This document shows positions 8,838 through 16,891 of a DNA stretch of 64,000 nt, one piece after another (positions within the stretch are counted from its first letter, which is position 1; every line of letters begins with the position of its first letter). The DNA comes from Candidatus Phaeomarinobacter ectocarpi. GTDB taxonomy: Bacteria; Pseudomonadota; Alphaproteobacteria; CGMCC-115125. The notes under the pieces were generated by a model. The model had not been told where the DNA came from. It saw nothing but the letters and a program-made list of their open reading frames with translations, and did not search any database. The DNA is taken from positions 1,175,174 through 1,239,173 of the forward strand of contig NZ_HG966617.1 in the NCBI RefSeq assembly GCF_000689395.1. The letters are read 5' to 3'. The position numbers and the translations under genes were made by a program.

Positions 8838-8864
8838 GGCGCGCTTTGCGGCAGTTTAGCCGCC

Positions 8865-9314
8865 ATGGCCGTATCGAACGAATACACCCAATTTCTCATT
8901 GAGATGCTGGTTCCACTGGGGCCGGTGAAGTCGCGCCGGATGTTTGGTGGATCCGGGCTCTTTGCGGACGGGTTGATGTTCGGGCTGATCGCAAATGAGA
9001 TTTTATATCTGAAGGTTGATGAACAGAACCAACCAGCCTTCGAAGCAGAAGGGATGGACCCCTTCACCTATGAGACGAAGGCAGGCAAACGCGGTGTAAT
9101 GTCTTACTGGCAGGCACCGGAACGGTTGTTCGATGAGCCGGATGAGTTTGTTGCGTGGGCGCGTGATGCGGTTAGCGTGGCCTTGCGTGCAGATGCAGCC
9201 AAGCCACCATCCCAGCGCAAAGGGCCCGGCGCGCCGCCCAAACAAAAGAAACCGCGGACCAAGCGCTCTGCGGTGAAAAAAAGGGCCTCAAAGAAAAAGG
9301 CGGCAGGGTCATAA
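8865..9314 (+). CDS. TfoX N-terminal domain protein with lysine-rich tail
   Basis: A 149-residue protein. Residues 1-95 match the TfoX/Sxy N-terminal domain: FLIEMLVPLGPVKSRRMFGGSGLFADGLMFGLI, LYLKVDEQNQPAFEAEGMDPFTY and MSYWQAPERLFDEPDEFVAWARDA. The rest is a basic tail rich in Lys, Pro and Ala that could bind nucleic acid. TfoX proteins act in competence in gammaproteobacteria; single-domain alphaproteobacterial versions have no proven role. It follows sufA by 27 bp and may be read from the suf transcript. Confidence 0.85.
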   Translation: MAVSNEYTQFLIEMLVPLGPVKSRRMFGGSGLFADGLMFGLIANEILYLKVDEQNQPAFEAEGMDPFTYETKAGKRGVMSYWQAPERLFDEPDEFVAWARDAVSVALRADAAKPPSQRKGPGAPPKQKKPRTKRSAVKKRASKKKAAGS

Positions 9315-9330
9315 GACCCGCCGCCTTTTG
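9295..9330. terminator. bidirectional terminator between tfoX-like gene and crotonase gene
   Basis: AAAAGGCGGCAGGGTC pairs with GACCCGCCGCCTTTTG around ATAA, with one unpaired base. The A-rich side overlaps the end of the TfoX gene and the T-rich side follows it. It serves the convergent genes on both strands. Confidence 0.75.
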
Positions 9331-9348
9331 CTCGTGTGCTGCAAAAAT

Positions 9349-10161
9349 CTAGTTGCCCTTGAATTCGGCAGGACGCTTCTCCAGAAAAGCCTTCACGCCT
9401 TCCTTGAAGTCGTCGGTGCGGCCCGCCTCACGTTGCAGCCAGCGTTCCTTGTCGAGCTGCTCTTCGTACGTATTGTCGAAGCTATCGGCATAAGCTTCGC
9501 GGATAAGACCAAGCGTGCGTGTTGGTCCGGATGCTAAGTCCTTCGCCATCTTCATTGCTTCACCAATCAGCGCATCGTCTTCATACACCCGGTTAATGAG
9601 ACCCCAGCTAAGAGCTGTATCGGCTGGAAGCTTTTCGCCGAGGAGAGAAAGTTCCTTGGCGCGCGCAACGCCAATGAGACGCGGCAGCAGGTAGGTGGAG
9701 CCGCCATCTGGTACCAGTCCAATGCGACGGAAGGCCTGCAGGAAATACGAAGACTTTGCGGCAAGAACCATGTCCCCCATCAGCGCAAAACTCATGCCGA
9801 CCCCGGCAGCAGGACCATTCACCGCGGTGACAAAGGGCATTTTCAGTTTGCGAATTTTGCGCAGAATTGGGTGATACTTTTGCTCCAGCGCCTGGCCGGC
9901 ATCTGGCTGAGCATTGGAGCGTTGCTCGCCGGGCCGTTCACCCGGGCGGCCACCAGCCAAATTGGCACCGGCGCAAAAACCGCGGCCTTCGCCGGTCATG
10001 ACGACGCAACGCACGCCATTATCCGGTGTGTCAATCCATTCCAGCGCGTCCGCAAGGCCTTCAAGCATGTCGGGTGACACGGCATTGAGGGCCTTTGGAT
10101 CATTCAGGGTAAGGATGGCAACGTCGCCATCCATATCAACTTTGACTTTATTGAATTCCAT
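9349..10161 (-). CDS. enoyl-CoA hydratase/isomerase family protein, PaaG-like
   Basis: A 270-residue crotonase-fold protein. The oxyanion-hole segments are GRGFCAGANLAG (60-70) and NGPAAGVGMSFALMGD (115-130). The segment GLVPDGGSTYLLPRLIG carries Asp152 where PaaG-type ring-1,2-epoxyphenylacetyl-CoA isomerases have their catalytic Asp, and the end EGVKAFLEKRPAEFKG is also PaaG-like. An extra Gly/Arg-rich loop (about 70-90) is inserted after the first oxyanion segment. It sits 36 bp after a second, related gene on the same strand. No other phenylacetate genes are nearby, so the true substrate is unknown; fatty or aromatic acyl-CoA is likely. Confidence 0.85.
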   Translation of the reverse strand: MEFNKVKVDMDGDVAILTLNDPKALNAVSPDMLEGLADALEWIDTPDNGVRCVVMTGEGRGFCAGANLAGGRPGERPGEQRSNAQPDAGQALEQKYHPILRKIRKLKMPFVTAVNGPAAGVGMSFALMGDMVLAAKSSYFLQAFRRIGLVPDGGSTYLLPRLIGVARAKELSLLGEKLPADTALSWGLINRVYEDDALIGEAMKMAKDLASGPTRTLGLIREAYADSFDNTYEEQLDKERWLQREAGRTDDFKEGVKAFLEKRPAEFKGN

Positions 10162-10197
10162 GAAGTCTCTCCCGGTTGTCGAGTTTTGTTGGCGCTG

Positions 10198-10992
10198 TTA
10201 GCGCGAGAAATTCGGAGCGCGTTTCTCCATGAATGCCGAGACGCCCTCAGTGAAATTTGGGTGGTTGCCGCGCTTGCGCTGGGTTTCTTTTTCAAGGTCG
10301 AGCTGGGCGTTGAGATCGTTGTCAAACGTCACATCAAGTACCTGCTTGATATCACCAAAGGCTTCCGTAGGACCTGCCGCCAACTTCTCAGCATAGGCCA
10401 TCGCTTCAGCCATCAGTTTGTCGTCATCAACACAAGCCCAGATAAGGCCCCAGTCTGCCGCTTGTTCCGCTGAAAGTTTGTCACCGCTCATGGCAAGTGC
10501 TCTGGTGCGAGCCTGGCCGATCAGGCGTGGCATAAAGTATGTCACGCCGCAGTCGGGAACGAGAGCGAGCTTGGGGCCAAACACCTGCACAAAGCTCGCA
10601 GAACGAGCAGCGAATACAACATCGCCGGCCAGCGCGAGGCCAACTCCGCCGCCGGCTGTCATACCATTTACGGCACAGACAACGGGCTTTGGCAGTTCCG
10701 CGAGTTCGCGGATCATCGGGTTGAAGCCGATTTCCATACTATGGGCCACACCGTCACCGATTGTTGCTGAGGCGGGAGGCGTGAAGCCCGCTGTCAGATC
10801 TGCACCTGCACAAAACCCGCGACCCGCACCAGTAATCACCAATGCGCCAATGTCTGCATCATCGCGTGTCTGTCGGATGGCAGTGCGCACCTCGTCCAGC
10901 AGTTGAGGGTTCATGCTGTTGAGCACGTCAGGGCGATTCAGCGTAACAACCGCTACGCCGGTATCGTGCTTTTCGAAGGTAATCATGTCCAT
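10198..10992 (-). CDS. enoyl-CoA hydratase/isomerase family protein, PaaG-like
   Basis: A 264-residue crotonase-fold protein, paralogous to the adjacent gene. It shows GAGRGFCAGADLTAG (55-69), NGMTAGGGVGLALAGD (109-124) and LALVPDCGVTYFMPRLIGQAR, with Asp147 in the PaaG catalytic position. QLDLEKETQRKRGNHPNFTEGVSAFMEKRAPNFS is very close in pattern to PaaG C-termini. It is upstream of its paralogue in one probable transcript. Role: isomerase or hydratase on a CoA thioester; the exact reaction is inferred from the Asp only. Confidence 0.87.
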   Translation of the reverse strand: MDMITFEKHDTGVAVVTLNRPDVLNSMNPQLLDEVRTAIRQTRDDADIGALVITGAGRGFCAGADLTAGFTPPASATIGDGVAHSMEIGFNPMIRELAELPKPVVCAVNGMTAGGGVGLALAGDVVFAARSASFVQVFGPKLALVPDCGVTYFMPRLIGQARTRALAMSGDKLSAEQAADWGLIWACVDDDKLMAEAMAYAEKLAAGPTEAFGDIKQVLDVTFDNDLNAQLDLEKETQRKRGNHPNFTEGVSAFMEKRAPNFSR

Positions 10993-11167
10993 TGCAGGCC
11001 GCCTCGCAGTATTGATTTGCGAGCGACAATACCGGCCCTGCGGTCACCGTCAAACGGCAGAATACGCCAATGCCAATAGACACAACGGCAAGATGCATCA
11101 CGCCGTTTGTGCGGGGCAGTGTTACGTAGGGGTTGGCTTGCTTTTCTGAAGGATGTGGGCCGGATGC

Positions 11168-12220
11168 CTAGCTGGCAATCGCTTCTAGGTCAGCGTCGAC
11201 TTCCCACTTCACCTGGTTGCGACCTGCATGTTTGGCAGAATAAAGACATGCATCAGCCCGCTTGATAAGGTCGGAAATGCTCTCTCCGGGTGCGAACAGG
11301 GCTGCACCAAATGACATTGTTACAGCACCCAGGTTTTCACCCGTTGATTTCTTGACCAGTTCTTTGCTCTCAATGGTGCGCCGTACTTCATCAGCAAGCT
11401 TAACGCCGGCAGTCAGATCGACATCGGGCAAAATGAGGGCAAATTCCTCGCCGCCATAGCGCGCGGGCTTGAGAGGATCTTTGACGTGGTGGCGCATGCA
11501 CTGCGCAACCAGCTTGAGCACCTGGTCTCCGGTTTGATGACCATAGGTGTCGTTGAACTTCTTGAAGTGATCAATGTCACCGAGGACAAGCGTGAAGGGC
11601 GTACCTGCTTCTGCGGCTTTTTCCATGGAAGCAGCAACGCTGTCATCGAAATTGCGACGATTGGGCAGGCCAGTCAGCTGGTCGGTCAGGGCCTCGGTGC
11701 GGATTTCTTCCATGTTCGTGCGCAGTTGTGTGACTTCCGCCTTGCTCTCGTGCAGACGTTCTTCCAGCTGCTTGCTGCGCGTTTCCATCGTGCGGGTCGC
11801 CGTGACAAGCGTTTCCATCAGCACGCGAACTTCGGCGGGAGACCGCTCTGTGTCGAGCGCTGCGCTCACATCATTCAGCGAGTCGCCATATGCACCAGTG
11901 TCCTTTGTGGCGGATTCCAACATTGCCATCACACCAGACAACTCGTCTTCCAACTTGCCGCCCATCTCCAGAATGGCGGTGTCATTGTTTGCTGGCGTCA
12001 TATGCTTGGTGCGAATTTTCTCCAGGTGCTCAGCATCAAGGCTGTCACCTGCGTCATCTATTTTTTCAATCTCTCGATTGAGACTCGGGTTTGCACCGGT
12101 GGCGTGGGTGTACCAGAGCTCGTAGTTTTCCGGCGTGGGTTCAATCGCGCGCGAATCCATCTCAGAAATGGCCTTTTCAGCCAGAGCTCTTGGATCAATC
12201 ATGGTGCTCGCGTCGGTCAC
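11168..12220 (-). CDS. GGDEF-domain protein, probable diguanylate cyclase
   Basis: A 350-residue soluble protein. Residues about 1-150 are a helical region with no domain I recognise; about 145-170 (TRTMETRSKQLEERLHESKAEVTQL) looks like a coiled-coil linker. The C-terminal GGDEF domain starts at LTDQLTGLPNRRNFDDSV and has the active-site loop RYGGEEFALILP. The usual inhibitory-site RxxD before the loop is absent (KDPL is in its place), so product inhibition may be lost. It should make cyclic di-GMP in the cytoplasm. It runs in the same direction as the crotonase pair but is separated from it by 175 bp. Confidence 0.9.
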   Translation of the reverse strand: MTDASTMIDPRALAEKAISEMDSRAIEPTPENYELWYTHATGANPSLNREIEKIDDAGDSLDAEHLEKIRTKHMTPANNDTAILEMGGKLEDELSGVMAMLESATKDTGAYGDSLNDVSAALDTERSPAEVRVLMETLVTATRTMETRSKQLEERLHESKAEVTQLRTNMEEIRTEALTDQLTGLPNRRNFDDSVAASMEKAAEAGTPFTLVLGDIDHFKKFNDTYGHQTGDQVLKLVAQCMRHHVKDPLKPARYGGEEFALILPDVDLTAGVKLADEVRRTIESKELVKKSTGENLGAVTMSFGAALFAPGESISDLIKRADACLYSAKHAGRNQVKWEVDADLEAIAS

Positions 12221-12648
12221 GTGGAAACCCCCGAAAAAAACTCAGTGCCGCGCGATGTTGCGCGGCTAAATCTTCAAACCCGGTGCGGTGCGAGCTTCTG
12301 TGCCAAATGCCAGCTCGCCCACGCACCCTTGAATGAGCGCATTCTCCAGCAAGACCGCTTAAAGCCGCGTTAAATGCTCACCCATCCAAAAATCACGCAA
12401 TGGGTGAAAAAGGTTGCGGATATACGCGAAAACGGCTGGTTCTCGCCAGTTGCTGTTTGTCGCGCTATAGTCCGCCACATGAAGCTGACATGTGCTTGTG
12501 GCGAAAGGGTTTTTCGCGAGATGCATAGGTTGGCCCACCCTGTGATCCTGCCAAACATCAAAGTATGAAAGTTGGCAGTCTCGATCGGACGCATAAATCA
12601 TCGGAGCCCCAGGTTGACGGTGCTCTGAACCAAGGTGAGGAAACACTT
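12221..12648. other. divergent intergenic region, GGDEF gene / ALDH gene
   Basis: These 428 bp hold no gene I would defend. A GC-rich hairpin (GCCGCGC near 12246 pairing with GCGCGGC near 12259) lies about 25 bp upstream of the GGDEF start on its strand. A 64-codon plus-strand ORF (12374-12568) has no recognisable features. Promoters for both flanking genes should be here, but I see no strong -35/-10 pair. Confidence 0.4.
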
Positions 12649-14112
12649 ATGAGCGTTATGGAATCAACGCCGGAAACTTCAAGCCCGGACGCTGTTTCAG
12701 ACGGCATTCGCGCCATTCTGGATCGCCAGAAAAAGGCCCACATTGATGAGGGGCCCGCGAGCGTAAAGCGCCGCAAAGACTGGATCGACCGCTCCATCGC
12801 TCTGTTGGTGGACAACAAGGACGAAATCGTAGATGCGCTGACGTCAGATTTCGGAAACCGCGCGCCAGTTGCATCATTGATGACGGACGTCATGGGCTCT
12901 GTCGGCCCCCTCGACCACGCCAAGAAGCACATGGAAAAGTGGATGCGCCCCGAGAAGCGCAAGCTGCAGTTTCCTCTCGGCCTGCTCGGTGCAAAGGCTC
13001 ACGTGGAGTATCAGGCTCTTGGCACCATCGGCATCATCAGCCCCTGGAATTTCCCGTTCAATCTGACGTTCGCACCGCTTGCCGGAGTGTTTGCGGCAGG
13101 CAATCGGGCAATGATCAAGCCATCAGAGTTTACGCCTGCGTGTTCTGAACTAATGGCCAAGATGTTCCGCGAAGCCTACGACGAGACTGAAGTTGCCGTG
13201 ATTACCGGCGGCCCTGCTGTGGGCGAAGCATTCTCCAAACAGCCATTCGATCATCTGCTGTTCACCGGTGCGGGCTCGATTGCCAAGCACGTAATGCGTG
13301 CCGCATCAGAAAATCTGGTTCCCGTGACTCTGGAACTCGGTGGCAAGTCACCCGTCATTGTGTCCCGTGACAGTGATATGGAAGACGTGGCCGCGCGTGT
13401 GATGACGGGCAAGACTCTCAACGCTGGTCAGATCTGCCTGGCCCCTGACTATGTGATGGTGCCGGAAGAAAAGGCGGACGAGTTTGTGGCGGGCGCCCAG
13501 AAGGTTGTGACAAAGATGTTCCCAACCATGAAGGACAATCCTGATTACACGTCGATCATCAATGATCGCCACTATGATCGCATCACTGGCTATATCGAAG
13601 ATGCAAAGGCCAAGGGTGGCGAGGTCATTGAGATAAACCCTGCCAATGAGGATTTTTCTCAGCAGCCTTACAACAAAATTCCGCCGACCATCATCAAGAA
13701 CCCAACAGAAGACATGAAAGTTCTCCAGGATGAGATCTTTGGCCCGGTTCTGCCGATGAAGACCTACAAGGACGTGTCTGAAACTCTGGAGTACGTGAAC
13801 TCCAAAGACCGGCCGCTTGGTCTTTACTACTTCGGTCAGGATTCCGAAGAAGAGCGCCGGGTTCTCGATAACACCACATCCGGTGGCGTGACCGTCAATG
13901 ACGTGATCATGCACGTATCGATGGAAGATCTTCCCTTTGGTGGTGTCGGCCCGTCTGGTATGGGCTCCTACCACGGCGTTGATGGGTTCCGGACCTTCAG
14001 CCACGCCAAGGCTGTCTATCACCAGTCCAAGGCAAAAATGGTCGCTGAAATGTTCCGACCCCCCTACGACGACAAGAAGCGTAAACGCGTTCTGTCGATG
14101 ATCAAAAAGTAG
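12649..14112 (+). CDS. aldehyde dehydrogenase, coniferyl-aldehyde-dehydrogenase-like
   Basis: A 487-residue NAD(P)-dependent aldehyde dehydrogenase. The cofactor-side motif is SPWNFPFNLTFAPLAGVFAAGNRAMIKPSE; catalytic Glu229 is in LELGGKSP and Cys263 in NAGQICLAPDYV. The N-terminal pattern (RKDWIDRSIALLVDNKDEIVDALTSDFGNRA) and the length match coniferyl aldehyde dehydrogenases, which also oxidise medium-chain aldehydes. ATG 12649 is preceded by GGTGAGG; the frame is open 84 bp further up but that extension has no family match. A terminator follows. The substrate is not fixed by context. Confidence 0.88.
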   Translation: MSVMESTPETSSPDAVSDGIRAILDRQKKAHIDEGPASVKRRKDWIDRSIALLVDNKDEIVDALTSDFGNRAPVASLMTDVMGSVGPLDHAKKHMEKWMRPEKRKLQFPLGLLGAKAHVEYQALGTIGIISPWNFPFNLTFAPLAGVFAAGNRAMIKPSEFTPACSELMAKMFREAYDETEVAVITGGPAVGEAFSKQPFDHLLFTGAGSIAKHVMRAASENLVPVTLELGGKSPVIVSRDSDMEDVAARVMTGKTLNAGQICLAPDYVMVPEEKADEFVAGAQKVVTKMFPTMKDNPDYTSIINDRHYDRITGYIEDAKAKGGEVIEINPANEDFSQQPYNKIPPTIIKNPTEDMKVLQDEIFGPVLPMKTYKDVSETLEYVNSKDRPLGLYYFGQDSEEERRVLDNTTSGGVTVNDVIMHVSMEDLPFGGVGPSGMGSYHGVDGFRTFSHAKAVYHQSKAKMVAEMFRPPYDDKKRKRVLSMIKK

Positions 14113-14135
14113 CGACTTCCGTATTTGCAAGATAA

Positions 14136-14167
14136 AAGGGCGGCCCGCTTTGGGTCGCCCTTTTTCT
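14136..14167 (+). terminator. intrinsic terminator after ALDH gene
   Basis: GGGCGGCCC pairs with GGGTCGCCC around GCTTT (one G-T pair), followed by TTTTTCTTTT. Confidence 0.75.
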
Positions 14168-14182
14168 TTTGGAGAGGCAAAG

Positions 14183-14692
14183 ATGGAAATAGAAACCGAA
14201 CGTTTGCTGCTGCGGCAGTTTCGACAGGATGACATTGATGCCTATGCGGAAATGCTCAGTGACGAGGAGACCATGCGCTACATCGGAGGGACGGGCGACC
14301 GCATGGACGCCTGGACTCGCATGGCTGCTGCCTTGGGACATTGGCAGTTGCGCGGATACGGCCTGTTTGCCGTTGAGGAAAAAACCTCTGGACGATTCAT
14401 CGGCCGGATAGGTGCCTACAACCCGGAGGGCTGGCCTGCCATCGAACTAGGCTGGGCCCTGGTGCCCACGGCTCAGGGCAACGGCTACGCGACAGAGGCC
14501 GCACGGTCTTGCGCACTATGGATGTTCAACGAGCTAAAACTGAGCGAAATCATCAGTATCATCCACCCAGACAATTCGCCCTCCATTCGTGTGGCTGAGC
14601 GCTTGGGAGAGGGTCTGAAAACAAGATGGCGTTACAAGGAGGTGGACACCCTCGTTTACGCCATGACGCTTGCGGACCTCAATCGGACCTAA
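14183..14692 (+). CDS. GNAT acetyltransferase, RimJ/RimL type (tandem copy 1)
   Basis: A 169-residue GNAT protein beginning METIETERLL-like (MEIETERLLLRQF). The acetyl-CoA loop is VPTAQGNGYATEAARSCALWMF, followed by HPDNSPSIRVAERLG, the usual RimJ/RimL ending. ATG 14183 follows GGAGAGG; the longer frame starts inside the terminator. The next gene encodes a clear paralogue of the same length. The acetylated substrate, protein N-terminus or small molecule, cannot be told. Confidence 0.88.
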   Translation: MEIETERLLLRQFRQDDIDAYAEMLSDEETMRYIGGTGDRMDAWTRMAAALGHWQLRGYGLFAVEEKTSGRFIGRIGAYNPEGWPAIELGWALVPTAQGNGYATEAARSCALWMFNELKLSEIISIIHPDNSPSIRVAERLGEGLKTRWRYKEVDTLVYAMTLADLNRT

Positions 14693-14741
14693 ATCAGATG
14701 TCGCTGGTGACCTAATGTATTTGTGAAAGCGGAAACACTCG

Positions 14742-15251
14742 ATGCAACTCGAAACTGATCGCCTGCTGCTCAGGCAGTTCCGGGCAGATGATATTGATGC
14801 CTATGCCGAGATGGTCGCCGATGATGAAGCAATGCGCTTCGTCGGTGGTGTGGGAACCAAAGCGGATGCCTGGCGGCGCATGGCCAAGTGGGCAGGGCAG
14901 TGGGTGCTGCGCGGCTATGGTGAGTTCGCAGTCGAAGAAAAGGTCACCGGCCGCTTTGTGGGACTATGTGGCCCTTATTACCCAATCGATTGGCCACAGG
15001 CAGAACTCGGCTGGCAGATCGCGCGGCCAAGTTGGGGACAAGGCTATGCGCCCGAAGCAGCTCGTGCATGTGCCCGCTGGATGTTTGAAGATCTAGGGAT
15101 GCCGCGCATCATCAGCATGATTGATCCGCAAAATGCCGCATCTATTCGAGTTGCTGAAAAGCTAGGTGAGAGGGTTGACGGAAAATTCGTTAGCAAAGGC
15201 AGCGGTCTACTGATCTATGCAATGTCGCGTGACGAGTTTGTTTCCACATAG
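14742..15251 (+). CDS. GNAT acetyltransferase, RimJ/RimL type (tandem copy 2)
   Basis: A 169-residue paralogue of the preceding gene, with the same order of motifs: METDRLLLRQF-like start (MQLETDRLLLRQF), DDIDAYAEM, LRGYGEFAVEEK, the acetyl-CoA loop RPSWGQGYAPEAARACARWMF and DPQNAASIRVAEKLGE. The two proteins align without gaps for most of their length, so this is a tandem duplication that has since diverged. It is 49 bp downstream of copy 1 and ends before a strong terminator. Confidence 0.88.
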   Translation: MQLETDRLLLRQFRADDIDAYAEMVADDEAMRFVGGVGTKADAWRRMAKWAGQWVLRGYGEFAVEEKVTGRFVGLCGPYYPIDWPQAELGWQIARPSWGQGYAPEAARACARWMFEDLGMPRIISMIDPQNAASIRVAEKLGERVDGKFVSKGSGLLIYAMSRDEFVST

Positions 15252-15265
15252 GGCCTAACAAAAAA

Positions 15266-15291
15266 GAGCCCCGCAGCGGACTGCGGGGCTC
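15266..15291. terminator. bidirectional terminator, GNAT gene / DUF1329 gene
   Basis: GAGCCCCGCAG pairs perfectly with CTGCGGGGCTC around CGGA. An A run lies on the left (T run for the minus strand), and CTGTTTCT follows on the right. Confidence 0.8.
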
Positions 15292-15310
15292 CTGTTTCTG
15301 CGGGGGTAAG

Positions 15311-16684
15311 CTAACGCCCAATGGTGCGAATAGTCTGAGGCGTATAGCGGTCTTCGTTCAGCTCACTAGCATAGAAGTTGATCGGCTCTTCTTCATTGAT
15401 CATGCCGACAAGCACGTAACGACCATTGGTGAAGTCATAGGCGCCACCCATGCTCGCCCCACACACCGGGACATCATAGAAAACGATTGGATACTGCTCC
15501 TGGACGCGCCAGAGCTCACCGCGCGCATCATAGAGCTCTGATGAAACGATGCCCCACGTATCCTCATCCTGATAGAAGACGCGGCGCGAGTAGACGTGCC
15601 GTGTGGAAGGTTTGAGATTAGCTTCAAGCTTCCAGACTCGGTGCTGTTCGTAGCGCACATGATCCGTATTGATGTGACGCGGACTGATGATCTCTTCGTA
15701 CGTCAGATTGTTCGAGTAGAGGTCATAGTTGTTGTACGGAATGTAGGCTTCCTGCCGACCCTTGACGGTCCACGTGTAGCGATCAGGCGCACCATTGTAT
15801 CCGCCGAATGAATCCGAGGTGGTGGCACCATCAGAGTTTGTACCCGGATTGTCATACGCAATATTCGGAGCGCGCCGCACGCGTCGCGTGCCCGGTGAAT
15901 ACTGCCACGCTTTACGAGGATCAGAGAGCCGGTTGAGGGTTTCGTGAACAAGGATCACATTCCCTGCAACGCGCGTTGGTTCCAGCGTATGCAGAATGTA
16001 GAGCGCAAAAATATTGTCGAGGTCGGATGCGGTTTTGAACTTTGGATCGTTCCAGCGGACGATGGCATCGTCCTGAGCCGAGTACTTCGTATAGGAACCC
16101 GATGCTGTCGGGATGACAGCGGCAAACTGGCGTTGAATCTTGTGGTTGGCAAAACCAAGGAAATGGTTCCACAGCACTTCATAGCCTGAGTTTGGAATTG
16201 GGAATGGCTTGCCCATGAATGCGTTGTCAACGCCATTGCCGGCGTCCGCGATGGTGCCAGTCAAAGCATTCTTACGATTGGCCTCATAGACAAACTCGGG
16301 CTGAGCGCAGCTACGATGCGACTTGTATACATTCATCTTGAATGTATCGCCGTACTTTTCCAGCAGGGCCTTTTGCGGTCCAGCGATCCGGTCCGCGTAT
16401 TGGCTCATGTTATCCCGAGTGATTGTGAACAGTGGCTGCTCACCCGCATACGGGTTGATGTGATGTGTGCCCTTCTGGAATCCAGCGGGTGGAGTTTTGA
16501 TCCCACCGGTCCAGGCTGGGATGCTTCCGTCGGCATTGCCAGCGCGCTCAGAGCCAAGCGGCGTGAGGTCCTGATCAAGCCGCTTTGCCATCTCGGCGGG
16601 GACAGCTGCAATAGCAGTTGTTGCTAGCGCGAGTGCCGGTAATGCAGCGACTGCCGCCAGTACACGCGATGAGAATAGAGCCAT
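15311..16684 (-). CDS. secreted DUF1329-family protein
   Basis: A 457-residue protein with a Sec signal peptide (LAAVAALPALALATTAIAA, cut near residue 27) and a full DUF1329 domain. Typical stretches are LTPLGSERAGNADGSIPAWTGGI, PDRYTWTVKGRQEAYIPYNNY, SRRVFYQDEDTWGIVSSELYDARGELWRVQEQYPI. Proteins of this family are periplasmic, relate in fold to outer-membrane lipoprotein-sorting proteins, and often accompany DUF1302 proteins in uptake or export of hydrophobic compounds; no DUF1302 gene is here. It stands alone behind a twin-palindrome control region. Confidence 0.9.
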   Translation of the reverse strand: MALFSSRVLAAVAALPALALATTAIAAVPAEMAKRLDQDLTPLGSERAGNADGSIPAWTGGIKTPPAGFQKGTHHINPYAGEQPLFTITRDNMSQYADRIAGPQKALLEKYGDTFKMNVYKSHRSCAQPEFVYEANRKNALTGTIADAGNGVDNAFMGKPFPIPNSGYEVLWNHFLGFANHKIQRQFAAVIPTASGSYTKYSAQDDAIVRWNDPKFKTASDLDNIFALYILHTLEPTRVAGNVILVHETLNRLSDPRKAWQYSPGTRRVRRAPNIAYDNPGTNSDGATTSDSFGGYNGAPDRYTWTVKGRQEAYIPYNNYDLYSNNLTYEEIISPRHINTDHVRYEQHRVWKLEANLKPSTRHVYSRRVFYQDEDTWGIVSSELYDARGELWRVQEQYPIVFYDVPVCGASMGGAYDFTNGRYVLVGMINEEEPINFYASELNEDRYTPQTIRTIGR

Positions 16685-16728
16685 GGAACGCGTCTCCCTA
16701 CGATGAGTTCATCTTTTAGAGGCCAACA

Positions 16729-16765
16729 TTACTAAAATAGTAAGGCCAACTTACTATTTTAGTCC
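16729..16765. promoter_or_regulatory. twin palindromic operator upstream of DUF1329 gene
   Basis: TTACTAAAATAGTAA (16729-16743) is a palindrome, and TTACTATTTTAGTCC (16751-16765) is a near copy with centres 22 bp apart, about two helical turns. Together they also form a perfect 14-bp inverted repeat (16731-16744 with 16750-16763). The site is 45-80 bp upstream of the DUF1329 start. The layout suits a dimeric repressor of the TetR kind binding twice. No regulator gene lies next to it. Confidence 0.65.
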
Positions 16766-16891
16766 AGTGAACAATTGGTAAGACCGCTAACAAATGTCAC
16801 TGAGAATGCCAATAGAATTTGAACAGCAAGATGCACTGGATGAGCACCGCAAATCCAGTGAATTCTTGTTTAGGAAGCCGTAAGGCCGACT

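Noticed and set aside
12374..12568. 64-codon plus-strand ORF before the ALDH gene
   Set aside because: No ribosome site, no family features, and it occupies the space where promoters are needed.
13348..14235. 295-codon minus-strand ORF opposite the ALDH gene
   Set aside because: It is a shadow of a strongly supported gene and has no domain pattern of its own.
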